From Acanthaster planci (taxonomy: Eukaryota > Echinodermata > Asteroidea > Valvatida > Acanthasteridae), in the NCBI RefSeq assembly GCF_001949145.1, contig NW_019091643.1, positions 180,033 through 244,032 of the forward strand: a DNA stretch of 64,000 nucleotides. The letters run 5' to 3'. The position numbers and the translations under genes are program-made. The notes beneath the pieces are model-generated. The model searched no databases, was not told the origin of the DNA, and was given only the letters and a program-made list of their open reading frames with translations. Shown here piece by piece: positions 23,101 through 34,157 of this stretch (positions are counted from its first letter, which is position 1; each line of letters opens with the position of its first letter).

Positions 23101-26100
23101 CACCCAAATTCAGAGTCGGGGACACGCTCTCACTTAGCCGACTGCGGCAATGCAAAATTAAGCACTGAACCACTGGATTACAGCAACTGCACACGTGTTA
23201 ACATTGTGCGAATGCGTCCGCACACTTCGTCAAATCAAAAACAAACTATTAACGGCAATTACCAAAAATGTATCTTTAGACACAGCATTGACAATGGCCT
23301 TCGTTCATTGCTTTCTTCAAAATGATAGTGTGCCTGAATAAATTATTCCACTGAGGGTAACCATCTTTAAACAAACTATGCTTTTCAACACTGATTTAAT
23401 CAGTTACTTCTTGGGCAGCTGCAAACGTGGGAGTGTGCTTCAAAATTTACGGTCTTGAATCAAGAGGGGCCGACTCAACCTCATACCTCGATCACCGACT
23501 GGGCTCTCTGCTTGCGGGCATCCATCTCGATTGTGCGTGGGTGGAACCGTTGGAGCGGTTTACCGACGGTGGAGGGGGAGGGAGACAGGCTGTGCGCTCG
23601 GACCCGCTGCTCCAACGTCTCCCACAGGGTGCTGGAGCTGACCTCCATGGTCAGACGACGTTCCATCCAGTCCCTCTGATTGGTGGAAAATGGTCATGTG
23701 ACACAAAAAAAGAGGCCAGATTCGGTTGTTCAGTTTTAGAAACACGTTTTGCTATTTCACTCTAACTGAAAAGTCATGACTCATTACTTGTCCGTATGTT
23801 GCGGCTCAACTGGACCACGGGCATACCTTGTGGATGTTAATGTGGGGCTGTATGCTGTAGCTAGCGTGCCTGAAACTAACCAATCTCTCTCCATCTGTGG
23901 TCTGCAAGAGGAACAGATAACATCCGAGAGTGGGGATTACCTGACTTGAATTTTGCAGACGGCATTCTAAACAGACCTCGGCACTTGATAAACACCAACC
24001 AACAAGTGTGAAACTGTAGTGTACCCGTGGTGGACTAGGTAATCTTGAGCCTGTCTCTACCAGGGATTTGCCTCTAGGATGGTTCCGAGTGCTGACCGAG
24101 ACAGTTCTTCCAACATCACAAAGTAACAGGGTGAGGGCACAGTTATCCTAGTACATTCCAGCCCATCCAGGGGATTAACCCTAACTCTGCCAGATACTTC
24201 AAGAGTCACTATGAGGTTTCCCAGGACTGAGGAAAGGAAGTTGAAGAACAAAGAATACGCCAATGGGTCCCTACACAGAAAGCCGACAACATTGGAGGAT
24301 TTGGAAAATGCTTGGCAACACTGGATGACAAAAAAACAGAGAGTTTACTAGAAATGACAGGAGCAACCATCCGATCAGAAAATGGAGAGAGAGGTTTCGT
24401 GACTATATACCTCGACCAACTGCCCTCTGGCGATGTCGGTGTTGGTGAACTGCAGCAGGCGCAGTGTGTCGCGGTCAAACTGCCGCCGGATGGCGCTGAA
24501 CGTGGCCCCTATCAGGTGTTCCGCCATCAATTCTGAGAGGTCTAGGTTGGTGACGTCCATCGACAACTCCTTCATGACCTGGCGAACACCACATTCACAA
24601 GATAAGTCCACAATCACAATCTCAATCAGTAAGAAGACAGCATGCCACTCTCTCTTGTGCAAATACGAAACCCGTGAGAACAACAGCTGTTAGGCCCCCT
24701 CCCCAAAAGTTTACACTCTCAACAAAACTAGATTTCACAGAGTCTCTCACTGCTTGGCAATTTTACATGTTTAGCAAAAATGAGCAGGGAACCAGTCACA
24801 ATCGATATACACTCTGTGGTATTTTAGGTGGTTGCTTGTTTATGCTTAGCAAAATATCTCTACACTTAGCAAATTTTTCCACTTAAGCACCTCTGTGAGG
24901 GTTGGGCAAAGTATCAAACCTTTTGTATCAGCACCGAGTCCCTGAGGTGCACGGTGATGAGGTGTACCAGGGCTAGCTTGGTGGAGTGACAGTTGGCCTG
25001 GACGAGGAGGCTGGGAATGGCATCCTTGTTGATGCTGACGCGGAACGCCTTGCCTGTCGCTGCATTGAAGATGCAGTCACCTGTGAGCCAAGAGGAAATA
25101 ATGACGGTGGGACTGAATGTCATCCCATCTGACCGGGTATGAATTCAGCCGGTTGGGAAATTGAAGACTGTTGGTATCAAGAAATGAAAGACTAGAGACA
25201 AGAAAGAGACAGATGCCCAGATTTGGAAGTGGCCTGGTGAAAAAGCTCACGAGTTCAAATGGACTCACCACTCATGCTGACCGCTCTCTCACGGTTGAAG
25301 TGCGTCAGGAGCTGACCCCCCTGGCCGCCGTCCCAGAATGCGAGGCCACCCTCATCGCACTCTATGACCGGGCTGATGGGGACGGAGAGACCGTGGAAGG
25401 CCACGTGCAGGCAAGGAATCACTTCGGGGCTGACGTTGAGGAGATGCAGCAAGTGGCCGGGTGAGTAGACTAGGATGTAGCTCTCTGAGGAATTCATCGT
25501 AGAAGCAAAAGAAGTCATGTAATAATTAAGCCTAACTTATGAGAAATTTCTGCTAGGAGCCTTCCTGAATCCTCCCAAATCCTCCTCTCAGCAGGAAACC
25601 AATGGACATTCATGCGTATTTCAACTTTCAAGGGGCATCAAGCCCCATGTAGAGTAGCAGTGGATGGGATCTACCTCTCCCAATCCTGCAAAATCTTCCG
25701 AGATCTCCTCTTGGTACGGAGGCTAAACTACCCAGAGTTTAGGCTAACTTACCTAAACAGCTGAAATAAAGCTTAGTGCTTTCGGCCATGAGTCGCGGTA
25801 TCTGGGGCACGCTGCAGTGTAAGACGGTCATGTGATGCAGAATAAGCACCGAGTAGTTGAGATCTACAAGATCTTGCTTCTCTACAGCAGGGATGGGAGA
25901 GGGGAGTTCCCTCTCCGCCCACATCAGGGGTGAGGAGAGGGCTGTAGCAGGCATCTGTGGGCTGTGGATGGGTGACCGGGTGCCATAATGGGAGGTGCGG
26001 TAGATGTCCAGGCGCAACGGGTGGGGGGAAGCCGTGGAGGACGAATCGGGTGAGGACAGATCGCTGGAGATTTCCAGATCCCCGGTTCCCCCGAGATAGA

Positions 26101-29100
26101 CCTGGACGTAGGACTGAGAAAGTGGCGAGTTGGAGACGCCGGAGATGTCTGAGATCGCCCTTCGCCTCAGGTCAGGGTTGGGCGGGTCGAGGGAATCTGT
26201 CGTGGTTGGCCGTGGGGACGGACTTGAAAGCTTCTCTGTGCTGTCTGCAAAGGAGTCCGTCTCGCTATCGGTGCTGCCTGGCTCCGTCCTGCGGCCTGTG
26301 GGTATCTTTAGGTGCGAGGTGTGCATGGGCGGGGTCTGGACCTTTGGCTTAGTGGGGTGCTGGTAACAGACGCAAAAGGAGCCGCTGGCTTGAACTATGA
26401 CCTCCATGTTAAAAGAACTTCCTATGGAAGAAATGGAAGAAATAAAACAATGACAGAGTTTTTTAATTGTATAAACAGCAGTGTAATGTATACTGACAAA
26501 ATACCTTACCCTTGAAAATGTGACTTACCAGACATCGTTCTGCTTGGTGTTACATTAGAATAATTCTCCCTGAAAAAGATCATAAAGTTTGAATATCAAC
26601 AGCTCGGAGCAACATGGCTGAAAGGGAGATATGTACGGAGGTTTGCTTAATTCTACAAGGAATGAAAGGCAAATTTGGTTCAATCTGCTTGCTTTCGAAA
26701 ATAAAATCAGCTACATCAGGTACGGAGTTGATCAACAACATGAAAGATGCTCGTACAAGACAAAGCTCGATTTGAAAACAGATAAAATGGAACTTCGGTT
26801 AAACGTTTTACTTACTGTCCTGTGCTCAATTTGACTGGGAAAGGCAAAACAAGCTCCAACTGAGGATTGGAAAGGAAAGAACATAAACAAATACTGAATT
26901 CACTCTTCAAACTTTACCTTGAAATGCAATAATTGTCAGGGAAAAGTCACAAAATATTGGCAATTAATTCTTACTAATACTAATACCCTGACAAGCATCA
27001 AATATCATTTGGCACTATTTCAAGTCAAATCAATTGAGCAAAAATGTGTTTCACAAGGGATTCCAAAAAGGAATTAGCTACTAGAAAGGAGAAAATAATA
27101 AGCTGGGGAATGAATTTCAAGAAGCTCACTATTTTGGTGATCGAGGATGTTTTACTGTTGAACTCAAGGCACCGCATGATGGGTACCGGTTTCTCCTCGC
27201 CCGGCCGCATCTTCATCAGGACGACAAAGAGCCGTTGGTTGACGACGTCCCACTGTGCCCAGATGAATTGCTTCAATACCTGCAAGGTCTCCGGCGGGCC
27301 GCTCATCATCTGGCAGAGTCAAAGAGAAATTAACTTCTTGAAGCTGGCTGGGAAATGCCATATTTCCACGTGCAGTAGTATTTGGCTATTAAGCAAAAGC
27401 GCAGGTTACCAGCCAACATCCAATATATAATGTGCATTACTTCTGACCGGTTCCTGGCTCTAGTCTACTCTGCATCCAAACCAAACCAAGCACACTGGTT
27501 GGACGTATGTAGAAGTTTTCAAGTCATGCTCTCCTGAATGTCTCAGCAACCCGTTGGCCAATCACAACGCGCAAAATCAGTTGATCCTTTCTAAATGTGC
27601 ACCGAATTAGAATAACTCACCACGCCCTTGTTTCCCATTCTTGCGAGCGGAAGAACATAAAGCCCAATCGCTAGAGGGACAAAAGTTTGAAGAGTGTCAA
27701 TAAAATAAATTTAACTGTTAGTTCTTTAGCCCTAACAGCCCTGAATTCTACAAAGTACTACTTAGTAGTAAACTGTACATGCAGTATTCAGTCCTGTCGC
27801 TTGTAAGAGGACATGACCTTATTGTTCTCTGAAGCTATAAAATACAATAGATAAGACAATGTGCCATACAGTGCTGTGGCACTATGAATGCACGACTTCA
27901 TTGTTCTCTGTACGAGTAACAATACAGGTGCCCTAGCCAGAAGTAATTTCTAGCGTTAAGTCCTTCAGGCTCAGGCTACTGCTTAGTATTTTGTAGAACT
28001 GCGTATTGCAAGCCAAATTTTATGCAGAATTGTTGGAGCTAAAATGCTGAGAATTCCTGAAGCAATTTCTGTGTGGGGCTGGAAAATTCCAAAGTGACCT
28101 TTCCACTCAAGTACATGTAAAAATTCCAAAGAGTTACTCCAGATTACGAACCTCCAAACCCCTGAATTTGTTAAAAGTCCTAAATTTTTGAATGATAACT
28201 AACGGTAGGATCCTACTTCAAAAAGCAAGTTTGAAAAAGAAATTGAATTTCAAAATGAAGTATAATCCGATCTTTTATCTCCGTTACAAAACTAAGCTTT
28301 TATGAAAGCCATCAAGTAAGCACATTCATTTAATAGCATCACCCGGAAAGATCTCAATTTAATCCAAAGAAAGGCTGTCTAAATCCACCATGCAATCGTG
28401 CATGCAATAGCGCCCTCGTGCATGTACACGAGGCCAGTTAGCACCTTACACTCTTTGTGGAGCAGGAAGAGAAGCTTGGACTCTCTTGAGGCGGCGTCTC
28501 GGTCCTTGGGCTGACGGTTCCAGAGGAACTGAACACGCAGGAGGTTCTGCCGCTCCACGTTGAGGTCGAAGATGCGGTGTTGCGGGAAGATCTCAGCAAG
28601 AAACGCTCTGTAGACTGACAGAGGACAAGACTCAAGGGATTTAGTACAAGTTGGTAAAAAAAATTTCATGGTCCCTTCAAACATCTTAACGTGGATGGAA
28701 GATAATTTTGATACTTCTCCAAGTTTTCTGTTCTTGCCCTTTTATGGTGGTGTTATGATTAGTGTTGTATTCAAGTCCATCACAAGTCCCTGCAAATCCA
28801 TCACAAGTCTATCACAAGTCATTCAGTCTTAAGCCAATTCATAAGCTATTAAATGAGCAGTGACAAAAGCATTCTTCTGTCACTGTTCACCCTGTTACTT
28901 ATGACTGGCCTTGTGAAGGGACTTGTTGAGGGACTTGTGAAAGGAATTGTGATGGACTCGCATCCAACACGAGTTGCGATGCTTAAAATCATCCCTCAAA
29001 TGGTTTATCAGAAAAGATTAAATCAGTAATCTGCAGAGGCAACAATGGAAGATTTACTTTGAATTATAGCTCACCTACAAACGGTGAAAGTTTTGCATTT

Positions 29101-31777
29101 GCACTCTTCTGTTTCTGAGAGTCATTGGTAGAGTCACCTGTAGTAGCGCCCTCTAGTGTCACGTATGCAATCATGCTCCGTTCCTGGTTCATCGTGCAGC
29201 TCACAATGTTCAGTGTCTTCTCATGAACAAACAGAACCTGAGCAACAAAGAGAAACAGTTCCACCTTGATGCTACCTTTCTTATTGCAAGGGAATTTATG
29301 GCATTTCTGCTAGGGTTCTTTTCCTTAAAAATTTCTTTTGAAAGTTATGTATAATTGATTTTAAAGCTTCAGACTGACGGTTTGAAAACAAATCGAAGAA
29401 AAATCAAAATTTCTCAAAGCTCATGAGGCAAAATGAACTTGCTACTTGAAGAAACCTGTGGAGAGAAAAGGATTGGAAAAACGCTGAAACTGAAAGAAAA
29501 AAATGAAAACGTTAGGCAGAGGTGGAATTCCAACCCGGGTCAAGGAAAGAACTCACAATAGTTGAAAACTCACCGAGTTTTTTTGCTTTGCCGGGTCATA
29601 CAATCCGACATGGGTGACTGCCTCATTGGAGAATGAGGACACGTCGTCCCACACGTACAACACTTCATTGAATCGTTCTTGCCCAACGATGCGGACATCA
29701 GGGCTTGGCTTGTCATCTTTCCCTGCGATCAAACAGCAAGAATTACTATGAGTCAGTAACTGAGCGAGTCAATGACTGAATGAGTCATGCTGTTCAATTT
29801 GTTTGTCGGAGGCATGTGGCCTGGTGGTTAGGGTTTGTAGCTTCTGATCATAGGGTCGGGGGTTCGAATCCAGCTGGTGGCAGCATGTTGTGATCTTGGG
29901 CAAGTCACTTTACTCCTATGTGCCTCTCTCCACCCAGGAGTAAATGGGTACCTTTGAGGGCAGACACGGTTATGTTTAGCCGTTTGCACTGAAATGGCAG
30001 CACCGGGCTAGTGTACTCCCCAGGGAGTTGAGATGGTTTCAGGAATGTTCAGATGATGTGTGAGCGCAATGTGCAGGGATAATGATAATACAGCGCCTCA
30101 GAATGGTTTGCTACATAGAGGGTGTTTTACAAGTGCTTGTTATTATCATTATTGTTAGTCTTAGTGCTTGCTGTGGTCTTTGGTATAGCAATCCGTACTT
30201 TTGGACACCTCTACTTCCGTACGATTTCCTTGTGTGGACCTTGCTTGACACAATGTACACAAACCCTATCAGATTGGTCTGAAGAATTTGAAGTGTTTTC
30301 CAAGTGAATACCTCAATATTTTTCACTGCTAACTTTGACTTGTTAGCATGTTATTGCTTTTAGATGGCTAATGGGTAACAGTAGGGAAAAATTAGTGGCA
30401 TCCGTACATGAAATTCATCCTTTCCTTTTTTTATTCCACTGTACCTCTGAAAACTAAAAAAGGCTGTTTTGACAAGGGAAGGGGAAGTCTGACATTTGAC
30501 AGTGTGCAGGTCATGCGATGTTGGGGTTCTCCTGAAGAAATTCATACATCATACATGTAATTCTGAGGGTACAAAACTGGACCAAAAGTGCAGCATAACT
30601 GACCAGTGACACCACCAGTCTAGATGATACTGTTCAGTGCAATCATGACTCTTGCACAAGTTTATCATACTCCCTCTTGACCTGAGGCCGAGTTGATTAG
30701 TGCCTATTGCGCCCCATCTACAGCATCAGTCCCAACTGTAGTTGGGACCGACCCAACTACAGCACAGGGGTACAGTGTGCGCATGTCCCATAGCATGTGC
30801 CAAAGACATTTTGTTTTCATCAACAACTTGTGCTTGTAGAAATGTTCATATACATGTAGATGAAGTGCCATATTTCATGTATTTTAGATGAATTATGTCA
30901 GGTGTGAAGTGCATGAACTTTTTAGATGAATTATGTCAGGTGTGAAGTCACTTCAGGTGAAGTCACTTCAGGTGTGAAGTGCATGAACTTGGAGAAGGTT
31001 GAGAAATTTTCCACAGAGATTGGCATACAATAGTTGGGCCAGCCCAACTGCAACGCTACTGTCCCAACTAAAGTTGCAACAGATGCCATAGTTGAGGTGT
31101 TACAGGCCTATCCTAATGAATAGATTTCATTCCATCAAATCAACTCAGGATGGAGTGCAATAACTTTGTGCAAGTTTCAAGATTGAGCTGAAAAGTACTA
31201 ATCGATCTATAAACTGTATCTATCATCTGCTACACACTGTGAGTTAGCTGAAAACTGCTTAACATGCTAAACTCAATTTTAAACAAGACAGTCAGTCACA
31301 GGAAAGTCACACCAATAAATAAAAAACAGCAATAAAATGAACAAAATATTAATGCACGTGATTAAAGCTAGACTTAATTAGTTTTTGAGCATTTCGAAAA
31401 CCCCAACATGCCAAGTTCCTTTTTGATTTCAATGACATGCCCCACTCCTAGCTTAATCTGCATTAAAAAGGCAGCGGTCCCTCCTCCATGGTCCAACTAG
31501 CCCAGGAGGACTCCCTGACCGTACTACGCGTTACGGAGGGTAATAAAATGAAGACAACGTCCAACCTTAACCCGCCTACGGTCTAACTTGCTTTACGTTA
31601 GCCCCCCCCCCCCAAAATGTTTGCCCTTTTGGAACGAGAGTTCTTACACTTTGTATTTTCCTCGCTGCTGTCCTTGCCTGAAGCCTCCGCCTGCAGGTCA
31701 TGTCGGAGACATGTGATAAAGCTCAAAATGTCCGTCTTCACGTCGAAACAGCAGGAAAAGTTGCACAAACTCTCCAT
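17182..31777 (-). CDS. GSAP: Gamma-secretase activating protein (GSAP / pigeon homologue)
   Basis: In mammals GSAP yields a C-terminal fragment reported to bind gamma-secretase and APP and promote amyloid-beta production; the family includes insect pigeon. Exons on the minus strand: 31648-31777, 29574-29722, 29075-29237, 28445-28614, 27156-27309, 26816-26834, 26529-26569, 25753-26421, 25269-25484, 24920-25080, 24411-24578, 23827-23901, 23487-23675, 22841-23038, 22099-22286, 21584-21678, 20919-21103, 20480-20567, 17182-17324. Total 3201 nt, all phases consistent, predicted 1066 residues against about 854 in human. Matches to the human protein include YILVYSPGHLLHLLNV, FIWAQWDVVNQRL, FPLPPGFQTFFTIQGFCCL, YVDHGILRLTEEFMTRLM and LQHWNHPIS. 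Start ATG 31777 is preferred, with an in-frame ATG at 31816. Extra length comes largely from a Ser/Pro/Thr-rich insertion in exon 25753-26421. Exon 26816-26834 is only 19 bases long. The last exon ends in AVSF and a TAG. Confidence 0.93.
18075..18263. mobile_element. TTAA-bounded 189-bp MITE, family B copy 1
   Basis: The element begins TTAACCCCTTC and ends GAAGGGGTTAA, both ends including TTAA. A copy of exactly the same length, with few differences, lies at 33624-33812. Flanking TTAA and inverted CCCCTTC ends are what piggyBac-type transposition leaves. It lies in the last GSAP intron. Confidence 0.78.
18677..18931. mobile_element. MITE family E with GCTTAAGC-rich inverted ends
   Basis: The left end CCAGGGGCCAATTT and right end AAATTGGCCCCTGG are inverted repeats. 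They are followed inward by CTGCTTAAGCACAAAATTT and its complement, with GCTTAAGC palindromes. The element is about 255 bases long. Decayed relatives occur at 21335-21495 and 24735-24905. Confidence 0.75.
19229..19809 (+). mobile_element. TTAA-bounded MITE, family C copy 2
   Basis: The ends read TTAACCACTCCCTGCCGG and CCGGCAGCAAGTGGTTAA, inverted and each including TTAA. The 581-base body matches the element at 2004-2544 in reverse orientation, for example GGGGACAAAAGCTCTC and GCTGCTGGGCATTACC. It lies in the last GSAP intron. Confidence 0.72.
19868..19945 (+). mobile_element. tRNA-like SINE head
   Basis: An A-box-like CAGCTCAGTTGGTC and a B-box-like AGGTTCAAATCCC are spaced as in a tRNA, but the acceptor and anticodon stems do not pair properly. 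It is therefore scored as a tRNA-derived repeat and not as a functional tRNA gene. Confidence 0.5.
21335..21495. repeat. Decayed family E element
   Basis: It has the features of the element at 18677-18931: TGCTAAACAAAATAT, GCTAAGCAAAATTTCTGC and a terminal GGAATTGGCCCC, with the interior phrase ACCAGTCATAAGCAATAT. It lies in a GSAP intron. Confidence 0.5.
24735..24905. repeat. Decayed family E element
   Basis: CACAGAGTCTCTCACTGC at the left and CACTTAAGCACCTCTGTG at the right are imperfect inverted ends. Inside are GCTTAGCAAAATATCTC and ACCAGTCACAATCGATAT, as in the copy at 21335-21495. Confidence 0.5.
25555..25705 (+). repeat. Dispersed repeat J, copy 2
   Basis: It shares AACTTTCAAGGGGCATCAAG and the surrounding AATCCTCC-type repeats with 7648-7800. 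It lies in a GSAP intron and is non-coding. Confidence 0.5.
28761..28970. mobile_element. MITE family I, copy 1 (AAGTCC / GGACTT repeats)
   Basis: It starts AGTGTTGTATTCAAGTCC and ends GGACTCGCATCCAACAC. Short tandem CACAAGTC units lie on the left half and their complements (GGACTTGTGA) on the right, around a central ACCCTGTTACTTATGACTGG. Copies are at 61790-61993 and, expanded, 42995-43385. Confidence 0.7.
29813..30115 (+). mobile_element. tRNA-derived SINE with conserved tail
   Basis: An A-box-like TGGCCTGGTGGTTAGGG and a B-box-like GGGTTCGAATCCAGC are followed by TTGGGCAAGTCACTTTACTC and CACCCAGGAGTAAATGGGTA, a tail common in tRNA SINEs of many metazoans. It ends near a GATAATGATAATAC-like stretch. 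It lies in GSAP intron 1. Confidence 0.7.
30708..31103. mobile_element. MITE family A, copy 2
   Basis: This decayed copy of the 9261-9590 element has the left palindrome CCCAACTGTAGTTGGGAC and CACAGGGGTACAGTGTG, and ends near TAGTTGAGGTGTTAC. Its interior contains a local tandem duplication of a TGTCAGGTGTGAAGT unit (about 30885-30985), absent from copies 1 and 3. It lies in GSAP intron 1. Confidence 0.65.
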
Positions 31778-34157
31778 GTTTAGATGTTCACGCCTCTCTA
31801 CTTCGCGTACACGCACCGCGCCGTATCACGTGTACGTACGTGTGTGCAGGGTAAAATTTGACTGACGCCCTCTGCCGACTCTCACCGTCGTGGGAACACG
31901 GCTCCGTCTTAGCGTACAACAGTGCTCCAGTTGAAATAATCACGGAAAAAACCTTCACTCCGCCAAATGACAATCATGTGACACACTGGCAATGATATGT
32001 TCAGTTTCCTTCTTTTCATTTTACTTTTCTGTCACATTTTGCAGGTGCTGTGCAATTTTACAATGTCTCTGAGGACATACAATTTATTGACTACATTTTT
32101 AAAGTTAACCAAATTCACTAATAACACAAGTCCTGTTTCTCTTATATGCATAACTGTCTTCCAACCTTTGAGTCTCAAACGAGACAGTACCTCCGCAGTT
32201 TAAAGGACAGGTACATATAGATATTAACTTGAACTGCTGCATTTTTCTGGAGTTTTCAAGTTTGATTTAGTGGCGATCTATGTAACAATCAATAAACCAA
32301 ATCGAAACTGATCTGATATAACCTCACAACATTTGAGTGATGCAACATAAATAAATTTAAATATCAACACCCTCAGACACTGAATATGCATCAGGGGTAC
32401 GTCTCCTGGTTTAGAGTCTACGGTGCAAAACAAGTGATTTTTGGAAAAGCATTGTCAACCTCCCAAACAAAAATGTTCAAATATTTCTTCTAAAGAGTTG
32501 CATGTTCAATTCCTTGAAAAAAAAAGGCAAGATATGCCACTGATATTTATCGAGGAAATAACCAATATTTGACAACTTCTTGCACTTCTCAGAGAAGTAA
32601 ACATCAACAATCAGTTTATTAATCCATAATCACCAATTTGACATCATTTTTCAAAAAAAAGAAGTTTCAAGCATTACTTCGCTATGGTGCAGCACAAATA
32701 TCAATGATGTTACATGATAGTGATCCTACCACAACACAAGCATATTCACTGAATAAAGCACTGAGTGTGTAAAATAATTTTCCAAACCGTTTAAAATAAA
32801 CTGATACACACACACACAAATTAAGTCAAGGTTTTTTAAGTAAAAAAAGAGTGTTCAACACTCCATTAATGACTGCATTCATTCTTTCATTATAATTTAA
32901 AACAGAGCAAGATGAAGCAGGATGCTGTTTTCTTTAACAAAGCCAACGATTGCAACAATAAACATTTCCAACTCCTGCAATGACGAAGCAGTCAGGTTAG
33001 TACGGAGGTTTTCCACCGCACCAGGGGTGTGAGTGGCCACTTGAAATTAAAGCTAAAAACAGCTAGCAAACAGCTGAAATGTAAAAAGGTCCTATACTTT
33101 TGTGCAGACCAGGTGTACAAAAAAGCTGAAATCAGCTAAAAGGGCTGAACTCTCCCACCTGACCGCACATCCTCATGCTAGGATGGTCCCCAACCCATCC
33201 TAAAAGAACCACGGTGCTTGGCTAATCCCTAACGGGGAAATGAGTGTCCTCTCTTTATTTGGGGGGGGGAGGGATGAATGGGCATTACCCCAGTGACCCC
33301 TCCCCCTACATACCCCAGTACCGATACTAGGCATTCTTAAAATGACGACTACACAGACGACTAGCACTGCTGTATTAATGCGCTGAACTCAAGGGGACAC
33401 ATGGGTGTAGATTACATGAAATAGCTACATGCGCAATGTACGGAACAGAAACTATACCCATTAATATGATTTACATTACACAAAATATATCTACCAGTGT
33501 CATATATACTTAATACACAAAATATACCAGCTAGCATATGTCACATAAGACCACATAGGGTTTTTGATGCAACCATCTGTGAAACTACAACTTTTCATAT
33601 AATGCATGTTAAATGCATGTTTATTAACCCCTTCACGGCCGGATTTTTTTGACCGCAACTGCTGGGCTGTGGTATGCCCTGAATGGAGGGCTTTGTCCAG
33701 CAGAAGGCCCCATTGAACCAGCAGCTGCATGGTGAATAGACTGTATGTGTGGTATGCACTAATGCTCACATGAAGGCGCTGTAATAGCAGTCATCCGTAG
33801 CGAAGGGGTTAACACCTCAAGCCTTGCAGTTAAATATGGCAAGGCTTATAACGAGCTTAAACAATGGGCTGTCCAAGACAGCTGAAGACGATTATAATGC
33901 ACTTCTACACTTGGCATTTACACTGATATTTTCACGTGACATTTACTGTAAATGGGAGCTTCAATAAGATTGGAATCTGGTTGTACGTTACGGTGCCAGT
34001 GCCAACTATTGTTTGAATAAGATGTAAAAGGGGTGTGTCTTCATCATCAGATGAGGGGAGGGACCGTGGACTATGTAATAGCAATCCATCACATAGGCGG
34101 GACTGAGATACACTACCTCATGACCTTCGACCTTTCAATCCTCTTACCGCGTTTGTC
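31778..34157. other. Intergenic region between GSAP and CDIPT
   Basis: No exon is recognised. The part next to 31778 should hold the GSAP promoter and 5' untranslated region. The region near 34157 should hold the CDIPT 3' untranslated region. It contains a CA dinucleotide run near 32807 and the TTAA element at 33624-33812. Confidence 0.45.
33624..33812. mobile_element. TTAA-bounded 189-bp MITE, family B copy 2
   Basis: It is the same length as the copy at 18075-18263 and very similar to it, including GCTGGGCTGTGGTATGCCC and ACCAGCAGCTGCATGGTGAA. Both ends include TTAA (TTAACCCCTTC, GAAGGGGTTAA). Near-identity suggests recent mobility. Confidence 0.8.
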
